Source of the DNA: Meconema thalassinum
Taxonomy: Eukaryota; Arthropoda; Insecta; Orthoptera; Tettigoniidae
NCBI GenBank assembly: GCA_946902985.2
Contig: CAMPQE020000051.1
Location: 1,426,001 to 1,490,000 of the forward strand
Direction of reading: 5' to 3'
DNA: 64,000 nt
Below are positions 54,241-64,000 of the stretch, piece after piece. How positions within the stretch are numbered: the stretch's first letter is position 1; every line of letters begins with the position of its first letter. The notes below the pieces were generated by a model. It made no database searches, was not told where the DNA came from, and was given only the letters and a program-made list of their open reading frames with translations. The translations under genes and the position numbers were made by a program.

Positions 54241-57200
54241 CATATTTATTTATCTGTGCCATACACTATATATACAGTACAATGGAGGGAGTCTCTGAAA
54301 AGAGCAAAGCCCCCAATTAATACAGACACCGCTATAATACAGGTTATCAGAGAACTTCTACACAAACGCGGTGATAAATGACCGCGATGTTCTAGCCCCT
54401 CAAATGAAACAACAACAACAACATATCGAAGGAGATTCTGATTGCCAGTATACGTGTTCCTGAGAAATTCCCTTGGTATTATCTTGTTATTATATTCCAA
54501 CAGAAAGAAGAGAACTCTATTTGAGGCCTACATATTGTGCCCGTTTAGACCGGAGTCCGCACGACCACATATGCATTTTACCAATAATCAGTCAGCACGA
54601 GAGTCAAAAAATCCCGGAGGGCCAGATGGGTTAAAGCAAATCGCAAAAACGACATCAAATGAAAAAAATGCTTTACTGATTTTTGGCTCAATGCAACAAT
54701 AAGGATAGAAGGAGATTCAATTGGGTATAACACATCCTGTAAAATTATCTCAGTTTATTTTGAATTTAAACTTGACTGCAAAAATGCTCAAAGCAGCATC
54801 ACTCACGTGTGGCGACCCACACTCCTATTTACACAATATACAGAAATTTTCCAAACACATTTGACAATTATTTTTTTGGAAACACAAGTCTGATTGTCAG
54901 TCCTGTAGACTGTGTTCCAAAATTATTTATGATTAAATCCAGTTCAAATTTAATTGTCTCTACTGGAAATATCGTAGTTCACTGTTTGAATTTTTACATA
55001 ATATTAACACTCGTAGAATAAATGTTCATAGAAATTGTAACTTTCACTTATTTTTCCAGTTTCAAAAATATTGTCGAAAAATATTGTTATCATTGAAGCA
55101 ACACAAATTATTTACACATATTAATAACATCTGAAAAGTATTTGACCTTGAGCATAGCATCGAAGAACTTGTGCGAAGCACAACAAAAATTAATTGTTCT
55201 TCTGACATTAAACATTTCGAGAAGTGACTCGATTATGAACTTCAAGTTACTAACAAAATATATAATTTCTGAATCATCAACTTGATCAATAAATTGTTGA
55301 ACCATTCAACTATTTGACTTTCCACTTGGAATCATCATTATGAAAAATATTTATATTCATGGCCATTATTAGTAATTTTCACAACTTGCAATTCTTCGAC
55401 AGAATGCGGAAATAAGAATTGTAGCTTCATAAGAAATTCATTTAAATCATGGCACTAGAATTGAAAATATCCTTCAAATTATTCGTGGTTAAAGAATTAT
55501 TTTTAAATTGGCAGTGGCCCATTCTATTATTTGTGTAAGAACACAATATTACAACAACAACGGCAAAGGTCTTCCTCTGAAGAGGAATAAACTACTATCA
55601 TGACAAATCCGGGTTCTAGCAAAATCAAAGTCTAAATGGAATCCGTAAACAAGGTTGAAATAAGAACTGATGGTTTCTAAGAAATAACCTTCGGGTCATT
55701 CATACGACGAAATGTGTAGTTCCAATACTCCTACTATAAACCTGAGCCATCGAACCTGCTATTTGATTGATGCTCGAAAAAATCTCCTCATTCCTGCGAC
55801 TTAAACATGCGCACCTGGGAATGGCATTTCAACTACTCCACACACATAAATTTTCTTCCCAAAATTTATACAATAAATCAAGCCTCTGCTTGTTATCAAC
55901 ACTGGAAGATTAATAAACTTACAAGTTTATTTTATTTTACCATTCAGTTCAACCCGTGAATTTACCATACTTATGAAAATCTTTATTTCACTTTCGAGTG
56001 TATTTACGTCATGATTTTATATAAATACAAAAATATCCTATTTGATACAATATCATTTGCTTCCCGTTTCATGCCTCTCCGTGTTATCTGAAAAATATAC
56101 TTCGCTCATTGCAAATATCAACTGTTCAACCAGAACTGAAATGTTGGTTGAATGCGGGCTTGCGCTAACCACTCTCCTTCGGAAAATCTCCTGTTCCAAA
56201 CTAGAAATGATTAAACTACTTCATAGGCTCTCTCTCAATAAATGTGATTATTAGAAGAATATAATATCCAAGAATTATTTAGAAAAGTTATAAAAATTAT
56301 TATTATTATTATTAGTGGATTATTATTATTAGTTATATTATTTTAAATATGTTTAATTATCATCTCATTATGTGAGAATCCACATGTTCGAACCTTCGAA
56401 TATGGAAAAAATATCCATTCCTCAACAAAAAATAATTATTAACTTTTACAGTTACATCGGCTGATTACCGTGATTTCCCAAAAATATGAAATATTCAAAT
56501 AAATGCTCAAAATGCTCGGTCATCGATCCTAAACTGTTCTGAGTGCTGAAAATACTCAGAATAACTCTAACAAGTCTTGCGTAAATCATTGCAAGATTTA
56601 AATACGAAGAAAAATAAATGTGTTGGTCATCTGCAGAAAAATAGTGTGTTCCAATTAGCTAGGCATAATATAATTCAAATGTGGCTTACATTTCTTGATG
56701 GTCTTGAAGCGTAGCGAACCTGGTCTGTACCAGATTTATCCATAGACATGCCCTATCGGACAAGCATGTATAATCCTTGTATCGGCCGCCATTATATACC
56801 CACAATCCGTCTAGTAAGACATAGTGGTAGTATCTCTTGACGTTTGAATTAACTGTTGTTCCATTTTAATATGGGCTTCTATCAAAGCCATAACAGTTTG
56901 TTTAAATGGGGTCAGATCTAAGTGATCTATTCTTAGATATGTCAGTTGTAACATAACTCACGGCAATCTTATCAATACAAGAAGACACTGACAGTCTAAC
57001 CAATCAACGGCTGTTCTGAAGATCGTTCCCTGGGCATGGTTTAACACCATCTACCATGCGCTAAGCAACCTGCAGTTTCCCTTGCGTAGACTAATGAACA
57101 CCACCGTAATAGACTGGTCTTCAGTGTACTGATAGATCGAAGTGGTTAACAAGTTACCAATATGAAAACTGACTGAAATGGACTTAAACATCCAAGTATT

Positions 57201-58061
57201 AGGTTATTACTGGACTGTGACAAAGTACTAATTCTAGACAAAGTCTAGCATATGTCCATGTAGAAACATAAATATTTCCACTAATGTCTGTAGAAAAAAA
57301 ATTCAATCACCTCAGTGATTCTCCTCGCCGGAAACTTACTAAGTTCCACTTCGTAACGCAGCACTTTTTGTGACTATCACAACTTTGAAAATTACTTCTG
57401 CGTAGATCCGGCAACCATGTGCCTTGGCTCAGCGTAGCAGCAACTTGCTCTGCAAGTGCTTGTGTTGAAGTGAGCTATCGATGCCTCGGCCGGCCGGCTT
57501 TTATTCAAAACTGCCAGGGTCACGCGTCATCAGCTGATATCTGGAAATCATCATATCTCTAGTATCCCTGGTCCGATTTACTTGATACTAAGTGCATTCT
57601 CTTTCATTTGGCCGTGCCAGTAATCTGATCCATGTCTCAAGTCTCTACTCCATGGCTAACTATTTAATCAATAAATAGCCTCGACCTCTGCTATTACTCG
57701 CTACGTCACTTGACATGCAAGTATCGGTAAATTCTTTCCAATTGCTTCGAGAAGCAATGGAGCGCGATATTCAAATATCTCAACTTTCAAAAGCGGCGAT
57801 AGCCTTTCCCTTGATATCTAGGTGTCTGAATCTTGGAATACCCATTCCTAGAGTTGGGCACAATATTAAGATGTTTCGTGCAACACCAGATTCGAACACT
57901 ACGTAATGTTCATGGAATCCAACCAGGAAAAGCATCTACTTGCTAATTACTAGTGCCCCATCCTCAATAATTACGGTCACTGTGACATCTTATATCATTT
58001 CTGTCGTAAGACATTGGTAAAGTGGTCAACACAGACGAAAACACGTAACGAAAACAAATTA
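54241..58061. other. 3.8 kb without recognised genes
   Basis: Very A/T-rich from 54.7 to 56.7 kb, with (ATT)n near 56,297. A G/C-richer patch at 57,400-57,530 includes GGCCGGCCGGCTTTTATTC, possibly the edge of an unrecognised element. I found no exon or domain. Confidence 0.45.
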
Positions 58062-58145
58062 TTAACCTCTCCCCCTAACAGGTATCGAACCACAAGTCCT
58101 TCCATCCGCAGTCCAACACGTTACCTTTTCAGCCACGCATGCTTT
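58062..58145 (-). repeat. tRNA-like SINE head or tRNA pseudogene
   Basis: On the minus strand GTGGCTGAAAAGGTAACGTG (A-box region) and GGTTCGATACC (B box) have tRNA spacing. No closed acceptor stem was found. Confidence 0.55.
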
Positions 58146-58384
58146 CACACTACGCAAAGATAGAAAGTGACACTTGACACTTTTATCCAAGACGTTCTGA
58201 TGGGTTTGAATCCTTTCCTTAGTCGACAGGCATATGTTCTTTTCTCTTGTTGTGATGGCATTAAAATGTGCAGCCACCGCCAGCTCGATCGCATGCGCTA
58301 TTCACCTGAGCATCGTAAGTAGCGGAAACAACATTTTGTCATGGAGTAATGAGAATTACGAATCGTGTGATATACTCGCGGCAT

Positions 58385-58445
58385 ATTATCAGGAGTAGAA
58401 GACGGATGCCACGGAAAACCATTTCCAGGATGATTTAAGTTGGTC
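58385..58445 (-). mobile_element. SINE core fragment
   Basis: The minus strand reads CCTGGAAATGGTTTTCCGTG and CTTCTACTCCTG, the core shared by the SINEs at 25,886, 43,130 and 54,110. Confidence 0.6.
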
Positions 58446-59398
58446 TGGAGTAGATGATAAAGATTTGAAAATCAATTCCACAAGCATATTAACACACTTC
58501 GTTTTGTATGTATAAAAATAATCCAAACTGAAAATTAATTCATCAGGCTCATTCAGTTGTTAGCTTCTTTTCTACTAACATCAGTTTCTCTCAGCATATA
58601 TTTAGTGGGAAAAGTCATGTTAGCAGTCTAATGAACTCTACACAACGGTATTTCTCATAAGTGGATCAATTAATACAATTTTATATTTGTAAAACGTAAG
58701 AATACAGGCTGTGTTTTACCTCGGGCTTACAGTGGGCTTTGACATGACACAGCGGAAGTATGAGGAATGGTTTACAACCCGGTGTTACAGAGGGCTCAGA
58801 CTTGAAACGTGCGGCAGCCTGAGTGAGTCTCAGTTTTCCTTTCAACCGAGGTGGTTAACATTTCGAACACTTGCTACCCTGAATATACAAAGTACCTTCC
58901 ATTAGTTTAACAGATAGTTATGTCGTCGGCCAACCTGGCTACGTACCATGAGATAAATAAGGTCCCTTTCAGGACCAAATATAAAATCACTCGTTGGAAC
59001 AGGTAGATATGCACACATACTAAATCCACTATAAACGACATTAAGCAAAAAAAAATCTACTTGGTCGGGGTCTGAACATTCTACGAAACAGCTTTCCTGA
59101 CATTATTTCAGCAATGCTTGATTTAGTCACCATAGCTACTGAGAGACAAGGTGTATCGCTGGCACGTATAGAATCTATTTGTAGACACTTCCTGTCCAAA
59201 CGTGAGGTGATGCTATTCGGATCTGTGTTCGTTTTAATCATGCAATATATTTGAGGTCATTGAAATAACACTGCTGTTAATGATTTCCACTATATTCGCG
59301 AGCATGAACTCAACGGTAAAGTTGTACTAAGGCTGAGGAGCAGATACTAATTTATTTAGGACTTATTTTATTTAGCGTGTGGCATTACACATAAAAAC
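58446..59398. other. No gene recognised
   Basis: No coding, RNA or repeat feature I can support. Confidence 0.4.

Positions 59399-59433
<35 letters not shown>
59399..59433 (+). repeat. (AAT)n microsatellite
   Basis: Eleven or more AAT units. Confidence 0.9.
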
Positions 59434-59435
<2 letters not shown>

Positions 59436-59590
59436 TGTACATACATCTCCACCTGCTGGATGGATTGATTAACTCAGCAGTTCCTGTTGCTGGTCCCAAG
59501 CCCAAAGAAAGGAAGAGGGTTGGCTTAAAGCCGTAAAACAGTAGCCAATAACAACGTAGGGCCTCTGACGCTAACAACCTTAGTTGTATT

Positions 59591-60770
59591 TTGGGTAGAG
59601 TAAGATTTAGTCCCAAACCTGAGCACATTTCTCAACTGCTCAAAATGAAGCATCAAACGGAAATATTACCCCAGGTGGTAGACAATCCACCGGCTCCCAG
59701 CGGACAGGATTCTGTGGAGTCTGCACCCTCATGCTTGAAGGAGAAGTCGGAGTCTCTTGAACTATCTGTTACATCCAAACTCAATAGTAATGTTGTGAAC
59801 TTTTGTGCCACCTTCAACGACAATTCACTTCTCAAAGTCGGCAAACTCAAACACTTAGCAGACACCCTCACCAAACATCGGATAGCTGCGATACGAGAAA
59901 CACGCTACACAGATAACGATTCATTCGAAACTCAAGGTTTCAGAGTCTTCAAAAGCAAAACTGACAAGGAAATCCGCAAAGGAGCTCTTAATCTTGGCAC
60001 TGGTTTCATTGTTAGTAACAAAATCCTCGGATCAATCATCAGCTTCAACCCCATATCCAATAGGCTATCCATTCGCAGTGTCAATGTGCCAATACAATCA
60101 ACACGATTGTGAATGTTCACGCACCCACCAACCAAGACAAGAAATGGAACCCAGAGACTGTGGAAATCTTCTGGGAAACACTGGATGAAATCTTATCTAA
60201 AATTCCTTAATCACATGCCACAGTTCTCCAGGGCGACTTCATTGATCAAATTGGTAAAGAACGATAATACTGGCATATAGTTGGTGATTATCGAGTACAT
60301 TCCAGAACCAACCGGAATGGAGAACGTTTAATTGAACTCTGTGGGAATAACAAACTAGTGCTAAAATCCACATTTTTCAAACTTCTTCCATGGGAGCAAA
60401 TGACATGGACACCTTCCAACACTTTACTTGGAGAATTTCAGCTTGACCATGTAGCCATTTCTGTCGGATCTTCAAAAGAAATACAGAATATCAAAGTCCT
60501 TCGAGGCGCCAATCTTGACTCGAGTCATTGCATGCCAAAGATCAAGTTTAAATTCATTCCGAAAAACACACTGAAAAGTTGCAGACACAGACACAGAATT
60601 CTTCGACCCGACATAGCGAAACTCAAATTACTTCAGAATGGATTCTCTGAAATAATTTCCACTCTAACGTCGCCAGACCTTGAACGACTGGAGTGTTCCA
60701 TGGTAAAAAACATCTCCCTAAATTGCGCCTCAAACCCGGAAACCTTGACACCCCTGGTGGAACTTACAAT
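59591..60770 (+). pseudogene. RTE-like LINE, apurinic endonuclease domain
   Basis: APE-type endonuclease that nicks target DNA. KLKHLADTLTKHRIAAIRET and GTGFIVSN (59,845-60,010) are followed by VNVHAPTNQDK (about 60,115). A frameshift near 60,100 and a stop near 60,208 precede LQGDF (catalytic Asp region, about 60,225). A further shift leads to DYRVHSRTNRNGERLIELCG (about 60,290) and MTWTPSNTLLGEFQLDHVAI (about 60,400), which holds the terminal Asp-His pair. The upstream Ser/Pro-rich region (59,591-59,790) may be the N-terminal linker. It is in line with the RT at 61,160-62,085. Confidence 0.85.
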
Positions 60771-62085
60771 GTGATGAAGCCCTGAATGACAGAAAAAAAA
60801 GCTTTGCTTCTCTGGAATTATCACAAAACAGAGAATAAATATGAACACTTCGTTGAAACGAGAAAGAAGACTTCTTGAGTTATTCGGAACGCAAGAAGAC
60901 AATTCCACAATAACGAACTGACCAACATCGAGTTGAATTTCCAGAAGCATAACTATAGAACTGTCTACCAAACGTTCAAGAGGAATCTGACAAAATTCAA
61001 TCCTCCTAATTTGTGGTTCCGCAACCCGAACACCAACCAGATCGCTCACAGTGACAATGGTTACTGTCAAATTTTAGCTACATATTTTAAAACCCCTCTC
61101 AACTGTGATTCACCCGAGTCGACATTCACTCCAATTTCAAATTCAGTTCCAACTAATCCAGACTTTTCTCCACCAGACATCACGGAGCTGCGAAAGATCA
61201 TCACTTCACTAAAAATAACAAATTCCCTGACGAGGACTCGGTAATCGCAGAACACTGGAAGCTCCTGGATGATAGCGCACTGCAACCTCTCTTACTAACT
61301 CTCCAACAGATTTGGAAAACTACCGAGATACCAACTAAATGGACTGCAGCTCTCATTCATGCGCTTCATAAAAAGGGGAAAAGTCAGAGGCCAATAAGTA
61401 TCGGGGCATTGCTCTCCTTCCAATCACCTAAAAGATCCTCTCTAAAGCCTAACTCACTAGAGCCGAGGAACAGCTAGACTCACAAGTAGGCGAGTACCAG
61501 GCTGGCTTTAGAAAATCAAGATCATGTGCTGAACAGATTCTGAATCTGAAAATGACCATCGCTTATCAGAAAGTGAGATCTAGACCATTCGTCATCGTCT
61601 TCGTAGACTTTATGTAAGCTTACTACTCCATTGACCAAGAAACTCTTCTCCAAGTGCTCCATGAATTTGATCTTGACAATAAGACTCGAATGATAATCCA
61701 GAGAACGCTTTCTGATACAACTTCGAATAGAAAGTTCAGATCCGAGATTTCTGAATCCTTCCATATTCAATCAGGTGTTCGACAGGGAGATGGATTATCT
61801 TCCAACTGTGCCTTTGAGAGAGTCATAAGAGAATGGAAACACGTCCTTCAATCCAAAGGAGAATGGAGACACGTTCTTCAATCCAAAGGATTTCCTAATG
61901 GAGTACAAATAGGCAGACCTCGAGATAACATCAATATTGATTGCCTCGCATTTGCTGATGACCTCGCTTTGTTAGCTTGCCCTCCAGAAGTAACCATTCA
62001 ACAAGTAAACTACGTACATGATTGTGCAACCAAAATAGGACTCAAGATATCGTACACTAAAACCCAATTAATCTATCATTTATAA
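60771..62085 (+). pseudogene. RTE-like LINE, reverse transcriptase domain
   Basis: After a Lys/Asn-rich linker (WFRNPNTNQIAH), the RT begins near 61,160 (FSPPDITELRKIITSL). EYQAGFRKSRSCAEQILNLK (about 61,495), RPFVIVFVDFM, a TAA at about 61,615, YYSIDQETLLQVL, GVRQGDGLSS (61,775) and CLAFADDLALLA with catalytic FADD (about 61,945) follow. Frameshifts lie near 61,235 and 61,385. The segment REWKHVLQSKG is duplicated in tandem (30 bp, 61,831-61,860 and 61,861-61,890). Confidence 0.85.
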
Positions 62086-62860
62086 GAAGCTCAAGCTCAG
62101 CTTCAACCACTCACGGACAGATCTTAAAATTTCAAAAGTTTAAATATCATTGTGAGTGTATCGAGCCAAATAATTCTGAAAAGTTCCCCATCTCAACACG
62201 AGTGAGTAAATTCGAAAGAGCAATCCGCCTCACTCACCAACTGTACAATAAAACGTCCATCTCTAGGAATGCAAAGTTAAGACATTATCAAACTGTGATT
62301 AGACTGGAAGCACTGTATTCAGCAGAATGCCTAACAAACCGCACATCTGGCGCGATCGAGAGACTTGAAGTTAAGGAAAGAAAGATCATTTGGAAAATTT
62401 TTGGTCCTAAGTTCAAAGATTGAGGTTACAAGCTCTGGAGTAATTCAGAAATATACTCCCACATTAAAAGATCTCAAGTGTAATCCGGACACGGAGAATA
62501 ACATTCTATGCCCACCTCCTCAGAATGCCAGTCAGTAGATACTCCAACCGTCTATTATCATACTTCCGACGCTAAAAGGTGATGCCTCGATTGTTGGTGG
62601 AAGTGGATGAGGTCTTGTTAAAGTTCGAAATTTCTGAACCAGATATCCTGTTCAGAACCCCAATGAATCATGAACTCCGTCAGGTTCATCATGAGGAAGT
62701 GAAACCCAGCAAGAGATATATTCACTCGGATGAATGGAAGAAATCCCATTCTGAAAGGATGAAGGCGTGGTGGGCTAACAAGAAGAAAAAAGATTTGAAA
62801 TGTCACGGTCCCTAGTGGCCACAACGATAAAGGAAAGAAAGAAAAAGTATATACAAGCAC
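62086..62860 (+). pseudogene. RTE-like LINE, C-terminal part
   Basis: AIRLTHQLYNKTSISRNAKL and LEALYSAECL (62,215-62,330), then IWKIFGPK. After a break, HSDEWKKSHSERMKAWWANK ends at 62,815. The same C-terminal motif (SAGLKRYWERKRASKK) is in the copy at 51,135-52,290. Confidence 0.75.
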
Positions 62861-62874
62861 AGATATCGACCTTA

Positions 62875-63145
62875 TTATAACCTTACGTCCAGTCTATTTA
62901 TCCAGTCCAGGCTCAATGGTGTAGCACTGAAAAAGTCGCTAGGGTCACCTAGGTACGCTCTTATTATGCAATATTCAAAAATGTGCCTGATGGTCTGATG
63001 CGACGTACCACAATCACAGCAGGGGTCTGGCCACTTCCCCCCATTTGTGCAGATTGTATGCACAAACTCCATGTCCTGTACGGAAGCGGTTAAGGGTCTT
63101 CCATATATGTCGCGGTTGATCAAAGCCCTTGGTTAGGATAACTAT
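62875..63145 (-). pseudogene. LINE ORF2 C-terminal fragment (other family)
   Basis: The minus strand encodes DQPRHIWKTLNRFRTGHGVC and NLHKWG. After a frameshift near 63,050 it continues with DPCCDCGTSHQTIRHIFEYC and LDWINRLDVRL with a stop. The CxC and HxxxxC cysteine-histidine cluster after the RT is typical of Jockey/R1-type LINE proteins. No RT domain is attached. Confidence 0.72.
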
Positions 63146-64000
63146 GATATACGCGTTAGTTGGGCTTCCTTTCACCGAACAAAATAAGGGGCTGGTGATC
63201 ACTCTGTTCATTAGAATAATGTAAGAAAGGCGGAAAAACAAGAATAAAAGAGTTGAATTTGGGAAAGCAGAGTGCAGACGACTGAAAATTGTGTGACGGT
63301 ACGAAAAGTGGTTACAGCTTTTCAAAAGACTCACTATCTGATGGAAAACGGGATAGTCAATAATGGATTAAGCTACGGATAGCTCACATATAGCATTGGT
63401 ATAGAGGTAAGGAGATTGTGAACCATGTTCTGGAAGAAGAGGATGAAGTTGATGACGATACGAAAAGAGTTTTAATACGGAATAGTTGATATACTAACTG
63501 AGCTACAGAAGTTGTGCCGAAATCATTTCGTTGGATGTAGGACATATGAGACAGGTGCTCCCTGATTTTAAGGAGAATGTCATCATCCATATGCCGAAGA
63601 AAACAGAAGCTGATATATGGGAAGTTTATAGTACAATCATCGTGATTGATCATGCTTTAAGGAACAAGACTAGAGTGATTTACAAGATGGAAAGACAGGG
63701 GAAAGCGAGTTTGGTGAGGATAAACTTTGTCTGAGGTGAAACGTCGAAACTAAGGAATCTGTAGTAAGTCTTAGATTGAACTTGGGAGGTAGAATAAGAA
63801 AATATTAAAGAATGTTAATGGCATTTGAGACCGTGAAAAGGCTTTTAATAACGCTAATTTGAGTAAGTTGATTGACATACTGAAAAGGATTGGAATAATG
63901 TAATCATCTTTAATCTACACAGAAATCAGACGGCAGTTATACAAGCTGAAGAACATAAGAGAGCATCTGGTATCCATTAAGGTGTAAAGCAACGGGGCAG
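63146..64000. other. No gene recognised
   Basis: A minus-strand open frame reaching 63,334 continues the LINE fragment only in part. Nothing further is supported. Confidence 0.4.

Noticed and set aside
54442..56254. Open frames of 65-86 codons in the 54-56 kb region
   Set aside because: Composition is that of A/T-rich non-coding DNA, with no domains, splice partners or repeats of the peptide.

Overview
This is eukaryotic, AT-rich, repeat-dominated DNA. I read it as part of a large arthropod (most likely insect) genome. The reasons are CCTAA/TTAGG-type repeats, a BEL/Pao retrotransposon, a Penelope-like element with a hammerhead ribozyme, a Helitron, several 5'-truncated LINEs, many tRNA-derived SINEs, and exons with GT-AG splice sites typical of insect zinc-finger-type regulators. 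The species cannot be named from the sequence.

Layout. Positions 1-23,908 are a giant imperfect palindrome. The left arm (1 to about 6,520) is the reverse complement of the right arm (about 8,335 to 23,908) around a 1.8-kb centre of minisatellites and extra degenerate copies. Each arm was later hit independently by the same BEL/Pao family: a solo LTR in the left arm (128-2,418, 5-bp target duplication AATGG) and a full element in the right arm (10,991-22,322, 5-bp target duplication GTGTG). Each arm keeps the empty site of the other's insertion. The full element is coded on the minus strand in the order gag, protease, RT, RNase H, integrase, and has unusually long LTRs of 2.85 and 2.89 kb.

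24-40 kb is the TE-filled body of a probable host gene on the minus strand. Four small exons (40,060-39,979; 39,793-39,695; 33,522-33,406; 26,756-26,698) have good splice sites and compatible phases. They encode an acidic protein with four Psi-K-x-E (SUMO-consensus-like) motifs, resembling the N-terminus of insect C2H2 zinc-finger proteins; no zinc-finger exon is in the window. Its introns hold a Penelope-like element end with a hammerhead ribozyme, a 48-bp TATA-bearing triple repeat, a perfect foldback palindrome, a terminal-inverted-repeat element carrying a datable SINE insertion, and a decayed Helitron helicase.

40-64 kb is mostly decayed LINEs: one CR1/Jockey-like copy on the minus strand, two RTE-like copies on the plus strand and smaller fragments. 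Among them are SINEs, a BEL gag remnant, a tRNA-Leu-like sequence, a second copy of the TIR element, and a histone H1 pseudogene that still has a histone-type 3' stem-loop. Large stretches (45-47.6, 54.2-58, 58.4-59.4 kb) show nothing I can assign.

Apart from the four exons, almost everything coding belongs to mobile elements. Most element genes are broken; the longest intact frame is the RNase H-integrase part of the BEL element (724 codons). Boundaries of repeats are by eye and usually good to about 10-50 bp; LTR, splice and ribozyme positions are base-level readings.
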